From Actinomycetes bacterium (lineage in GTDB: Bacteria; Actinomycetota; Actinomycetes; Mycobacteriales; Micromonosporaceae): DNA of 8,795 nt. Position numbers and translations under genes: made by a program. The first letter of the stretch is position 1. Each line of letters opens with the position of its first letter. The stretch covers positions 1 to 8,795 of the forward strand of contig JAJYSW010000132.1 of NCBI GenBank assembly GCA_021793335.1, written 5' to 3'. The notes under the pieces are model-generated. The model saw only the letters and a list, made by a program, of their open reading frames with translations. It made no database searches and was not told where the DNA came from. This document shows positions 1 through 6,372 of this stretch, one piece after another.

Positions 1-333
1 CCCAACGGCTCGGGCAAGACCACCCGCGAGACCGTCTACTATGCCACCGACCTGACCTGCCCCGATACCACCCCGGCCGCCATGGTATTCCACATCAGAC
101 GGCACTGGTCGGTGGAGAACTCCTCACACCACGTCCGCGACCGCACCTTCGCCGAAGACGCCTGCACCACCCGCACCGGCCCAGCGCCCCAGGCCCTGGC
201 CGCCCTCCGCAATCTGATCATCGGCCTGCTCCACTGCACCGGCGAGAGGAACCTCGCCTCCGCCACCCGCCGCCACAACCGCAACGAGCCCGCCACCCTA
301 CGCCTCCTGGGAATCAACTCGAAACCGACCTAA
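1..333 (+). CDS. ISAs1-family transposase, C-terminal part (5' end outside window)
   Basis: The reading frame is open from the first base to a TAA at 331-333, giving the last 110 residues of a transposase. Visible are a TTRETVYYATDL segment (residues 7-18), then HWSVEN (35-40), VRDRTFAEDA about ten residues later, and ALRNLIIGLL followed by a terminal LLGI. This order is typical of the C-terminal DDE region of ISAs1-family transposases, in which the Glu of HWxxEN (E39 here) is the last catalytic carboxylate. The enzyme would cut and join IS ends during transposition. The start and the two catalytic Asp residues lie left of the window, so whether the element is intact cannot be judged. One oddity is SHHVRD, where I would expect a Trp before VRD (usually xHWVRD). 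This may be natural variation or early decay. The family call is secure; activity is unknown. Confidence 0.88.
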   Translation, partial: PNGSGKTTRETVYYATDLTCPDTTPAAMVFHIRRHWSVENSSHHVRDRTFAEDACTTRTGPAPQALAALRNLIIGLLHCTGERNLASATRRHNRNEPATLRLLGINSKPT

Positions 334-335
334 AG

Positions 336-355
336 CCACACACGCAGACGCCCTG
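336..355. mobile_element. Possible right terminal end of the ISAs1-like element
   Basis: About 22 bases after the transposase stop, the sequence reads CGCCCTG (349-355). As I recall, ISAs1-family elements commonly end in an inverted repeat beginning CAGGG, which would read ...CCCTG at the right end, so the IS boundary may be at 355. Composition becomes less GC-rich just after this point. The left end and any target-site duplication lie outside the window, so this is a suggestion from position and a five-base match only. Confidence 0.3.
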
Positions 356-500
356 ACCGTGATAAAGGGACATCGATTCATGTATCGCGAGTCGTTATGG
401 GCGGGGCATTAGTCCGTTATGTTGTAGTGGCGCGACGGCCGCCTTCCGATGACCAGCCCGTCTTCAGAGCGAGCGGCCCCGAACCATTCCGTACCGACCC

Positions 501-505
501 GGGAG
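501..505 (+). promoter_or_regulatory. Ribosome binding site of the 5'-nucleotidase gene
   Basis: GGGAG lies 4 nt before the ATG at 510 and 13 nt before a second in-frame ATG at 519. The spacing is short for the first start and long for the second, so it does not settle the start. Both choices leave the signal peptide intact. Confidence 0.5.
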
Positions 506-509
506 TGCC

Positions 510-2222
510 ATGCTCACCATGCAACGGCGACGCCTGACGGCGACGATCGCAACCGCCGGACTGGCCGCCGCCCTCGTCGTCGGCGCGCCACCGGCCACCG
601 CCGGCCACGGCCGTCAGATCGACCTGCAACTACTGGCCATCAACGACTTCCACGGCAGCATCGAGGCCGCCGAGGGCCTCACCTATTTCGCGGACGGCGA
701 GGAGATCCCCGCCGGCGGCGCCGAATACCTCGCCACCCACCTCGCCGAAGCCCGCGAAGGCGAGCGCTACAGCACCACCGTCGCCGCCGGCGACCTCATC
801 GGCGCCAGCCCCTTCCTCTCGGCCGCGTTCGACGACGAACCCGCCATCGAATCCTTGAACGCCATGGGCGTCGAAGTATCCTCTGTGGGCAACCACGAGT
901 TCGACAAGGGCATCGAGGACCTCCGCCGCCACATCGAAGGCGAAGGCGACTACGCCGGCGCCGACTTCCCGTACCTGGGCGCCAATGTCGTCGACGAAGC
1001 CACCGGCGAACCAGTCCTGGACCCGTACTGGATCAAACACTTCCCCGGCGGCGTCGACGTCGGATTCATCGGCATGACCCTCGAAGGCACCGGCGAGGTC
1101 GTCGCCCGATCGGGCATCGAGGGCATCGAATTCCTCGACGAGGTCGAGACCGCCGACGGATACGCCGAAGAGCTCCGCCGCGAAGGCGTCAACGCGATCG
1201 TGGTCCTCCTCCACGAAGGAGGCGAGCCGGTCGAAGAGGACACCGGCCACGACTGCGAGTCCCTCGACGGCTCGGGCATCGGCATGTCCGGGCCGATCGT
1301 CGACATCGCCGAGAACATGAGCGCCGACATCGACGTCATCATCACCGCCCACACCCACCGGGAATACGTCTGCTCGGTGACCGACCCGGCCGGGCGGCCG
1401 CGCATGGTCACCTCCGCGGCCTCCCACGGCCGCGTGTTCACCGAGATCAATGCCGCCTACGACAAGCGCACCCGGGACATCGTCCGCTCCTCGGTGACCG
1501 GCGCGAACACCGTCGTCGACCGCGACGTGGCGGCCGACCCGACCCAGACCGAACTCATCGCCGACTACCAGGACGACATCGAAGCGGTCGCGAACCGCGT
1601 CGTCGGCCACATCGGCGAGGACATCACACGCGGCGACGCCCGAAATGAGGAATCCGCGCTCGGCAGCCTCATCGCCGACGCCCAACTCGACCGCACCGCC
1701 GAGGCGGACCTCGGCGGAGCCGAGATCGCGTTCATGAACCCCGGCGGCATCCGAGCCGACCTCCTACACGGCGAGGACGGCGTCGTGACCTACGAGGAAC
1801 TGTTCGGCGTCCAGCCGTTCAACAACTACCTGGTCACCATGGATCTCACCGGAGCGCAGATCCTGACGATGCTCCGGCAGCAGCTGCCGGGCGAAGACCG
1901 TGAGACGACCCTGTTCCTCCAGGTCTCCGAAGGCTTCGCCTACACCTGGGACACCTCCCTCGACGGCGCCGAGCAGATCGTGGCCGACTCGCTGACGCTC
2001 CACGGCGAGCCGATCGAGGCCGAACGGACCTACCGTGTGACGGTCAACTCATTCCTGGCCGAGGGCGGCGACTCGTTCCACGTACTCGCCGAAGGACGGA
2101 ACCGCCTGTTCGGCGAAGTCGATCTCGTCGCCCTCGAAGCATGGTTCGCCGAACACTCCACGGCGGACGACCCGGTCCGGGCCCCCGCACCGGGCCGCGT
2201 CACCGTCGTCCGGAGTTCTTGA
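510..2222 (+). CDS. Secreted bifunctional 5'-nucleotidase/2',3'-cyclic-nucleotide phosphodiesterase (UshA type)
   Basis: This 570-residue exported metallophosphoesterase should dephosphorylate extracellular nucleotides so that nucleoside and phosphate can be taken up. Residues 1-31 form a signal peptide: a QRRR n-region, an Ala/Val-rich core, and an ATA cleavage site before G32. The N-terminal metallophosphatase domain (about 38-330) has the dimetal motifs NDFHG (45-49), GDLIGAS (94-100), GNHEFDKG (127-134, with the probable H129/D132 catalytic pair), H235 in LLHEGG, and AHTH (280-283). The C-terminal 5'-nucleotidase domain (about 360-550) has NPGGIR (410-415), QPFNN (435-439), and an aromatic GFAYTWD stretch (475-481) in the region that usually stacks on the base. 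C249 and C288 could form a disulfide outside the cell. No LPxTG motif or C-terminal membrane helix follows, so the protein is probably freely secreted. The length is close to the family norm. The gene stands alone between the IS remnant and a strong hairpin. Substrate specificity cannot be read from the sequence. Confidence 0.93.
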   Translation: MLTMQRRRLTATIATAGLAAALVVGAPPATAGHGRQIDLQLLAINDFHGSIEAAEGLTYFADGEEIPAGGAEYLATHLAEAREGERYSTTVAAGDLIGASPFLSAAFDDEPAIESLNAMGVEVSSVGNHEFDKGIEDLRRHIEGEGDYAGADFPYLGANVVDEATGEPVLDPYWIKHFPGGVDVGFIGMTLEGTGEVVARSGIEGIEFLDEVETADGYAEELRREGVNAIVVLLHEGGEPVEEDTGHDCESLDGSGIGMSGPIVDIAENMSADIDVIITAHTHREYVCSVTDPAGRPRMVTSAASHGRVFTEINAAYDKRTRDIVRSSVTGANTVVDRDVAADPTQTELIADYQDDIEAVANRVVGHIGEDITRGDARNEESALGSLIADAQLDRTAEADLGGAEIAFMNPGGIRADLLHGEDGVVTYEELFGVQPFNNYLVTMDLTGAQILTMLRQQLPGEDRETTLFLQVSEGFAYTWDTSLDGAEQIVADSLTLHGEPIEAERTYRVTVNSFLAEGGDSFHVLAEGRNRLFGEVDLVALEAWFAEHSTADDPVRAPAPGRVTVVRSS

Positions 2223-2233
2223 ACAGGCCCTAT

Positions 2234-2268
2234 CGGCGGGGGGAGTCCGGCCCGACCTCCCCCCGCCG
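2234..2268 (+). terminator. Stem-loop terminator after the 5'-nucleotidase gene
   Basis: A perfect 12-bp inverted repeat (CGGCGGGGGGAG at 2234-2245, CTCCCCCCGCCG at 2257-2268) with an 11-nt loop begins 12 nt after the stop codon. No T-run follows, which is common for actinobacterial terminators. It should insulate the next gene from readthrough. Confidence 0.75.
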
Positions 2269-2293
2269 CCGACATGCGCCCGGGTGAGGACCG

Positions 2294-2326
2294 GATAGTC
2301 TTGGAAGGCCCTGACCTATACGGAGG
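2294..2326 (+). promoter_or_regulatory. Putative -10 box and ribosome binding site of the Bax inhibitor-1 gene
   Basis: TAGTCT (2296-2301) fits a TAnnnT -10 box and would start a transcript near 2308. No good -35 box is seen at the usual distance. GGAGG at 2322-2326, 11 nt before the ATG at 2338, is a strong Shine-Dalgarno sequence with slightly long spacing, and it supports that start codon. Confidence 0.45.
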
Positions 2327-2337
2327 ACCGCAGAGAT

Positions 2338-3153
2338 ATGCAGAGCAGAAACTCATCCCTCAGAAATATGATGAAGACCCAATACGCCGAACAGCAGCAC
2401 ATGGGCGCGGCGTACGGGCCTTATGGGCAGATGACGCAGGCCCCGCAGGTCGAGACCATGCGGATCGACGACGTCATCGTCCGCACCGTCGCCCTGGTCG
2501 GGGCGACGTTCGTCGCGGCCATGGTCACCTGGTCGATGGTCGCCGGCGGCATCGAGAACGGCGACCAGGCCGCGATCAGCACCGCCATGACCCTCGGCGG
2601 CATCGGCGCCGTGGTCGGCCTCGGCGTCATCCTGTTCTCGATGTTCAAGCCCGTGATGAACCCGGTCGTGTGCTTCGTCTACGCGATCGGACAGGGGCTC
2701 CTGCTCGGCGGCGTCAGCGCCATCTTCGAGCAGTTCTACTCCGGCATCGTCGTCAACGCACTGCTCGCGACGGTCCTGGTCTTCGGCGGCATGCTGGCGC
2801 TGTACAAGTTCCGCATCCTCAAGAACTCCCCGATGTTCACCAAGGTCATCGTCGGGGCCGGCTTCGGCATCTTCGCCCTGATCCTCGTGAACTTCGTCGC
2901 GAGCCTCTTCGGCGCGAACCTCGGCCTCTTCGCCGCTCCCGGCGAGTCGGTCTCGGCGCTCCAGTGGATCATCGCCATCGGCCTCACCGTGTGGGCCGCG
3001 CTCTCGTTCATCCTCGACTTCGACATGATCGAGCAGTCGGCCGCCCAGGGCGCCCCCAAGAAGTACGCCTGGGCCGGGGCCTTCGGCCTCACCGCCGGTC
3101 TGATCTTCCTGTACTGGAACCTGCTGCGGCTGCTGAGCTACTTCCAGGAGTAG
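2338..3153 (+). CDS. Bax inhibitor-1/YccA family membrane protein
   Basis: This is a 271-residue integral membrane protein of the BI-1 (TMBIM) superfamily, whose bacterial member YetJ is a pH-sensitive calcium leak channel. Residues 1-45 are a polar cytosolic tail rich in Gln, Met and Tyr, a form seen in actinobacterial members. Seven hydrophobic segments follow at about 48-69, 85-101, 109-129, 137-156, 168-190, 207-226 and 245-266. The LDFDMIEQ segment (226-233) after helix six matches the conserved acidic region of the family (D227, D229). In helix seven the usual acidic position (LYxD/E) reads LYWN, so the residue is N261. The start is fixed by GGAGG at 2322-2326. A hairpin isolates the gene from the 5'-nucleotidase upstream, and a small ORF follows after 9 nt. 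The family assignment is firm. The physiological role in actinobacteria is not established, and ion leakage is inferred only from family knowledge. Confidence 0.92.
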   Translation: MQSRNSSLRNMMKTQYAEQQHMGAAYGPYGQMTQAPQVETMRIDDVIVRTVALVGATFVAAMVTWSMVAGGIENGDQAAISTAMTLGGIGAVVGLGVILFSMFKPVMNPVVCFVYAIGQGLLLGGVSAIFEQFYSGIVVNALLATVLVFGGMLALYKFRILKNSPMFTKVIVGAGFGIFALILVNFVASLFGANLGLFAAPGESVSALQWIIAIGLTVWAALSFILDFDMIEQSAAQGAPKKYAWAGAFGLTAGLIFLYWNLLRLLSYFQE

Positions 3154-3162
3154 CGGACCGCG

Positions 3163-3471
3163 ATGGAACCGACGTTGGAGCGGGCGATCGGGCGCGTCGT
3201 CGAAGGCACGCGCCACTGGTCGCCCGCTCGCTGGTCCTACGGAGGCCACGCCGAGGCGATGCACGCGCTCATCCAGGCCCTGGCAGACGTGTGCGCCGAA
3301 GCCGAGGGCGAACCTCGGCGCGAGGTGCCGCGCCTGCCCAGCGAGCTCCACCTGCCCGAGCAGCTCCAAGTGGTCGGCCTCGATCTGCTGGACGTGGCCG
3401 ACCGCCTCACCGCGGCCCAGCGCGCCGAGATCGACGAGGCGATCGGCCGAGCGCGTTCGGCCCTGTTCTAA
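3163..3471 (+). CDS. Conserved-looking hypothetical protein, 102 residues
   Basis: I do not recognise a named family. The product is a small soluble protein with no signal peptide or membrane helix. It looks mostly helical: an N-terminal HWSPARW motif (18-24), a helix around 28-46 rich in Ala, a proline-containing turn (RREVPRLPSEL, 52-62), and two more amphipathic helices with an acidic/Ala-rich end. Codon third positions are GC-rich as in the neighbouring genes, which supports real coding. The ATG lies 9 nt after the stop of the Bax inhibitor-1 gene. An AGGAG (3146-3150) that straddles the end of that gene is a plausible but distant (12 nt) ribosome binding site. The two genes are probably co-transcribed, which is the only functional hint. 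Its stop (TAA, 3469-3471) overlaps the end of the antitoxin remnant on the other strand by 4 nt. Confidence 0.72.
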   Translation: MEPTLERAIGRVVEGTRHWSPARWSYGGHAEAMHALIQALADVCAEAEGEPRREVPRLPSELHLPEQLQVVGLDLLDVADRLTAAQRAEIDEAIGRARSALF

Positions 3472-3772
3472 GCGTTTCGGGCGATGTCGCCGTCTTCGAA
3501 GAAGATCGACTGCTGCAACGTCCCTGCGAGGGAATCGGCGTGGCGGGCGAGCGTCTCCCGCCCTGAGACGCTGCCGTTCTCGATTTGTGAGACACGGCCC
3601 TTCGTGACGCCCACGCGGTCGGCGATCCGCTGCTGAGCCAAGCCGCGAGATCGACGCGGCTCTGCCAGCCGAATCCCTGCGCTTCGGCCAGAATGCGCCG
3701 CTCCCCTTCCTCGAACGCCTCCGCTCCTCCTGCGCGTTCAACGGCCTGCTCGCGGATGTCGCTCCAGCGCAC
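3468..3772 (-). pseudogene. XRE-family HTH antitoxin, frameshifted (type II toxin-antitoxin remnant)
   Basis: The minus-strand frame from GTG (3772-3770) reads RWSDIREQ...AEGERRILAEAQG-type sequence for 33 codons, as at the N-terminus of actinobacterial HigA-like antitoxins. It then runs into nonsense. Dropping into another frame at about 3671 restores a perfect continuation: RLAEPRRSRGLAQQRIADRV, then GVTKGRVSQIENG, and a tail ending SIFFEDGDIARNA with TAG at 3470-3468. This is the classic HTH_3 DNA-binding domain. The span is 305 nt, one base short of an intact 101-residue gene, so a single base was lost around 3671-3673. An intact protein would bind the toxin and repress the operon. As it stands, the DNA-binding half cannot be made in frame with the start. 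The gene lies 8 nt downstream of the toxin remnant, in toxin-first HigBA-like order. Its end overlaps the plus-strand hypothetical gene by 4 nt. Confidence 0.85.
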
Positions 3773-3780
3773 GCAGCCCG

Positions 3781-4143
3781 TCAACGACTTTCCTTCTCGG
3801 CTCGTCGGTCCTCCAGGTATCGGCGGTACCGCTGTTCCGCCGGAGGGACGGCCTCCCTATACCACTGCTTCCAATTTCCTGCCTTGTCACCGGCCACGAG
3901 CAGGATGCTGCACCGCCAAGGATCGAATAGGAACAGGACCCGAATCGTTCCGGAACGGAGCTCTTCGAGATTCGCGAGCTTGGAACTTTTAAGGGTGTCG
4001 ACCGTCGGTCTTCCGAGACGAGGGCCGTAGTCGACCAAGAGCTCGATGGCCTGTTCGATCCTTGTACGCGTTTTGTCGTCAAGCTGGTTGAGTCAGTCGT
4101 CGACTCCATCGACGATGACGACTTTCCATTGCTCACCTGCCAT
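3781..4143 (-). pseudogene. HigB/RelE-like (Gp49-type) mRNA interferase toxin, broken by a nonsense codon
   Basis: Read on the minus strand from ATG (4143-4141), the product begins MAGEQWKVVIVDGVDD and then meets TGA at 4095-4093. Beyond it the same frame stays open for over 100 codons and continues as LNQLDDKTRTRIEQAIELLV, DYGPRLGRPTVDTLKSS, ELRSGTIRVLFLFDPWR, ILLVAGDKAGNWKQWY, ending EKESR with TGA at 3783-3781. This is the phage Gp49-like/HigB toxin fold, ribosome-associated mRNA cleavage enzymes of the RelE/ParE superfamily. The TGA sits where relatives have Trp (D-W-L), one base change from TGG. Restored length would be 120 residues, normal for the family. A possible internal restart near the TTG at 4038 would lack the first strand and helices. 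An alternative upstream start at 4167 does not avoid the stop. No convincing ribosome binding site is seen. The toxin is probably inactive. Confidence 0.85.
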
Positions 4144-4196
4144 GCAGGAGGTTTTAGAGAAGGCCATACCCGGTTCGATGGCGACATGCCGCCGGT

Positions 4197-6272
4197 TCAG
4201 GCCCCGTTCCAGTCGGCCATGAGCATGCCCGCGTCGTCCAGAGCCTCCACCAGGTTGTCGATCTCCCAGCGCAGCACACTGCGCCTGGCCTTGGTCTCCG
4301 AATCGCCCTCGGACAAGACCGCGTCGAGTCGCTGCGCGGCCTCGCCCAGATCCACCGGCCCCGGAGACGGCACTCCCCTCGCCAGGGCCGACAGCCGGCG
4401 GTAGGCGGCCTCCACGGCGGCCGCGAACGCCTCGACGCCCGGCAGCGGCGGCGCCTCTTTCTTGCTCAGGCTCGCGTTCACCGCCACCATCGCCCGGCTC
4501 GCCCGGGACAGGGCCTCCTCCGCGCCCGTCACGTCCGACGACAGCGGGCCCGGCCCGAGAACCGGTTCGGCCTTCGCCTGATCGACGGCCGTGGTCAGGC
4601 TCGCCCGCTTCGACTGCACCTCGTCGATCACCGCGTGCATGAGCTTCGCGTCGTAGTCCCTCGGGTGCGCCTGCCGATCGAGCACCAGACGGGCATAGTC
4701 GCTGTAGGCGTCGATCAGCTCCGCGATCAGATCGCCGAGACGGCGCGTCTGCCAGGTCGGCACGAGTATGTAGAACCCGATCGCCAGCGACGCCCCGAGC
4801 GCCGTCGAGGAGCCTCTGGCGAGCGCCCCGATCAGCGGGTCCTCCCCGGACAGATCGAGTTGGAAGAGCGTGAACGCCGCGACCGCGGCGGCGAACACCA
4901 ACCCCGATACCGGCCGCACCCAGTACGCGAGCATCGCGCAGGCCAGCACGGTGACGATCAGCAGCGGCGGCGTCCACGGCAGCAGCATGGTCAGCAGCGA
5001 GGCGGCGACGACGCCGCCGAGAGTGCCGACCGCGCGCGTCACTCCGCGCGTGAGCGTCCCAGCGAAGTCGCCCTGGAGCACGACCCACGCCGTCAACGGG
5101 AGCCAGTAACCGTGCTCGGTCGGCCAGGCGATGCCCAGAGCCGTCGCCAGAGCGATGACGCCGGCGCGGCGCAGTGAATGGTGCACCACCGGGTCCGATC
5201 GGCGCAGACGCGAGGCGAGCCCCGCGATCGCCTCCTTTGCTTGACCGGTGGCGTAGGAGAGCGCCGGGTCGGCGATGACGTCGTCCGAGCCGGTCACGAT
5301 CCGGGCGGCGTACCGCTCGGTGTCGTGGAGGGTGCGCAGCATGCCGCCGATCTCGGCGGGGATCGTCCCGGTCGCCGTCGCCACCGGGTGGTGCGCGAGG
5401 TCTTCGAGCAGCTCGTCCCAGTCCAGCTTGGTGGGGCGCCGGGAGGTGATCTCGTCGGCGAGGTGGCGCAGCAGCTTCGCAGCCAGCCGCAGCGCCTCCG
5501 AATAGAACGCGACGGTGTCGGCTTCGCGGGCGTCGGCACGGGCTCGCGCGGAGGCGACGCGGCCGACCGCGTTCGAGATGGCGTAGATCTGGGCGCGGGC
5601 GTCGCGGACCGACGCGGGCAGCGCCCGACGCCGGTCGAGCTCCCGAGCGGCCTCGGCCAGGGCCTCGGTCCGGAACGGCACATTGGGATCGGCGGCGAGC
5701 GCCTCGGCCTCGTCGGCGAGCGCCCGCCATGCCTCGGCGAGGAACTTGCGGTCGTGAGACCACCGGTGGCGCGGCGGGAACAACGCGATGAGGGCCTGCA
5801 CCGCCCCGCCCGCGCACAGCGCCAGCGCGGCCGTCCACGCCGTGGTCTGCTCGGTCAGGTGATCCGACAGGTAGAACACGAGCCCGGAGACGGTCAAGGT
5901 CACGCTGGTGGCCTGCGAGATCGAACTGAGGAACGTCAGCACCATGGCGTAGGCCGCCGAACCGGCCACCAGCAGCAGCGGCTGCTCGATCGCGCCGAGC
6001 AGCACCCCGGCCGCACCGACCAGCCCGATGAGCAGCGGCATGCTCGGTTCGGTGCGCGTACCCGGCGTCACCAGCCCGACGCCGCCGAGCCAGGCCCCGA
6101 TGACCGCGGCCCCGCCCCAGCCGGGCATGCCGAGCGCCGCCACGACGACGATGGCGACGGCGATCCCGGCGGTGGCGCGCGCGGCCAGCAGGGGCGCGGC
6201 CTCGCCGACGGACCAGGCACGCAGATCGCGTCCCATCCGCCGGAACGATTCGGCGACACCCGGGTTGATCAC
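4197..6272 (-). CDS. FUSC family membrane protein (putative aromatic-acid/xenobiotic exporter)
   Basis: This is a 691-residue membrane protein. A first cluster of hydrophobic helices spans about 30-165. A long cytosolic, Ala/Arg/Glu-rich helical region follows (170-365), then a second helix cluster (about 368-505) and a soluble C-terminal tail (510-691). The second cluster holds the FUSC signature: GYWLPLTAWVVLQ (388-400) followed by TRGVTRAVGTLGGVV (408-422). Two half-transporters joined by a cytosolic domain is the usual plan of the YccS/AaeB/FUSC group, some of which export aromatic acids. The substrate here is unknown. The start is the GTG at 6272. It has no Shine-Dalgarno sequence, but a TAGCCT -10 box ends 7 nt upstream, suggesting leaderless translation. 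The gene diverges from guaA across a 100-bp regulatory gap. The toxin-antitoxin remnant follows on the same strand after about 53 nt. Confidence 0.88.
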   Translation of the reverse strand: MINPGVAESFRRMGRDLRAWSVGEAAPLLAARATAGIAVAIVVVAALGMPGWGGAAVIGAWLGGVGLVTPGTRTEPSMPLLIGLVGAAGVLLGAIEQPLLLVAGSAAYAMVLTFLSSISQATSVTLTVSGLVFYLSDHLTEQTTAWTAALALCAGGAVQALIALFPPRHRWSHDRKFLAEAWRALADEAEALAADPNVPFRTEALAEAARELDRRRALPASVRDARAQIYAISNAVGRVASARARADAREADTVAFYSEALRLAAKLLRHLADEITSRRPTKLDWDELLEDLAHHPVATATGTIPAEIGGMLRTLHDTERYAARIVTGSDDVIADPALSYATGQAKEAIAGLASRLRRSDPVVHHSLRRAGVIALATALGIAWPTEHGYWLPLTAWVVLQGDFAGTLTRGVTRAVGTLGGVVAASLLTMLLPWTPPLLIVTVLACAMLAYWVRPVSGLVFAAAVAAFTLFQLDLSGEDPLIGALARGSSTALGASLAIGFYILVPTWQTRRLGDLIAELIDAYSDYARLVLDRQAHPRDYDAKLMHAVIDEVQSKRASLTTAVDQAKAEPVLGPGPLSSDVTGAEEALSRASRAMVAVNASLSKKEAPPLPGVEAFAAAVEAAYRRLSALARGVPSPGPVDLGEAAQRLDAVLSEGDSETKARRSVLRWEIDNLVEALDDAGMLMADWNGA

Positions 6273-6279
6273 ACCGTAA
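6269..6279 (-). promoter_or_regulatory. Candidate operator, copy 1 (TTACGGTGTGA)
   Basis: This 11-mer covers the interval from the last base of the FUSC -10 box through the predicted +1 and GTG start. It matches 10 of 11 bases of a second copy at 6335-6345 in the opposite orientation. A protein bound here would block FUSC initiation. The role is inferred from repetition and position only. Confidence 0.35.
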
Positions 6280-6307
6280 GGCTAATGGCTCGGACCGGGC
6301 CTGTGCC
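6279..6307 (-). promoter_or_regulatory. Promoter of the FUSC gene (leaderless)
   Basis: On the minus strand, TAGCCT (6284-6279) is a TAnnnT -10 box. With 6 nt between it and the GTG, the predicted +1 is the first base of the start codon (6272). A weak -35 (GGCACA, 6307-6302, three of six matches to TTGACA) lies 17 nt upstream. There is no Shine-Dalgarno sequence. Confidence 0.6.
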
Positions 6308-6334
6308 GGGCCCGGCGTGGACCGCCGCCGCGCC

Positions 6335-6345
6335 TCACGGTGTGA
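6335..6345 (+). promoter_or_regulatory. Candidate operator, copy 2 (TCACGGTGTGA)
   Basis: TCAC-GGT-GTGA is itself a short palindrome, 14 nt upstream of the guaA -10 box, where the -35 contact would be. Nine of its bases (6337-6345) are an exact inverted match to 6269-6277 in front of FUSC. Regulator unknown. Confidence 0.35.
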
Positions 6346-6359
6346 CGGCCGCGACCCGT

Positions 6360-6372
6360 TAGGCTTGACCGC
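6360..6372 (+). promoter_or_regulatory. Promoter -10 of guaA (leaderless)
   Basis: TAGGCT (6360-6365) fits TAnnnT and lies 7 nt before the ATG at 6373, so transcription should begin at 6372 or 6373. No recognisable -35 box occurs at 16-18 nt upstream. No Shine-Dalgarno sequence precedes the ATG, which supports leaderless initiation. Confidence 0.55.

Noticed and set aside
630..1685. A 351-codon antisense frame, and the Arg/Pro-rich plus-strand frame 449-1648, over the 5'-nucleotidase
   Set aside because: Both are shadows of the 5'-nucleotidase, whose motifs are all in the 510-2222 frame. The compositions are biased and carry no recognisable domain.
3671..3673. Programmed ribosomal frameshift in the antitoxin
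   Set aside because: No slippery sequence or obvious downstream pseudoknot is seen, and the partner toxin is also broken, which points to decay.
2353..3741. A 462-codon minus-strand frame over the Bax inhibitor and hypothetical genes
   Set aside because: It is rich in Arg, Asp, Glu and Gly without a domain, and lies opposite two well-supported genes.
3407..3784. The 125-codon uninterrupted minus-strand frame taken as a complete gene
   Set aside because: Only its first ~34-38 codons look like an antitoxin. The remainder is Ser/Arg-rich out-of-frame sequence, while the proper HTH continues in another frame, so a frameshifted pseudogene explains it better.
4177..4199. Hairpin just after the FUSC stop as a terminator
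   Set aside because: Only a 4-bp GGCG/CGCC stem with a 6-nt loop and no T-run; too weak to call.
5178..6362. A 394-codon plus-strand frame antisense to FUSC
   Set aside because: Its translation is low-complexity Arg/Gly/Gln, and FUSC on the other strand has clear membrane segments and a family signature.
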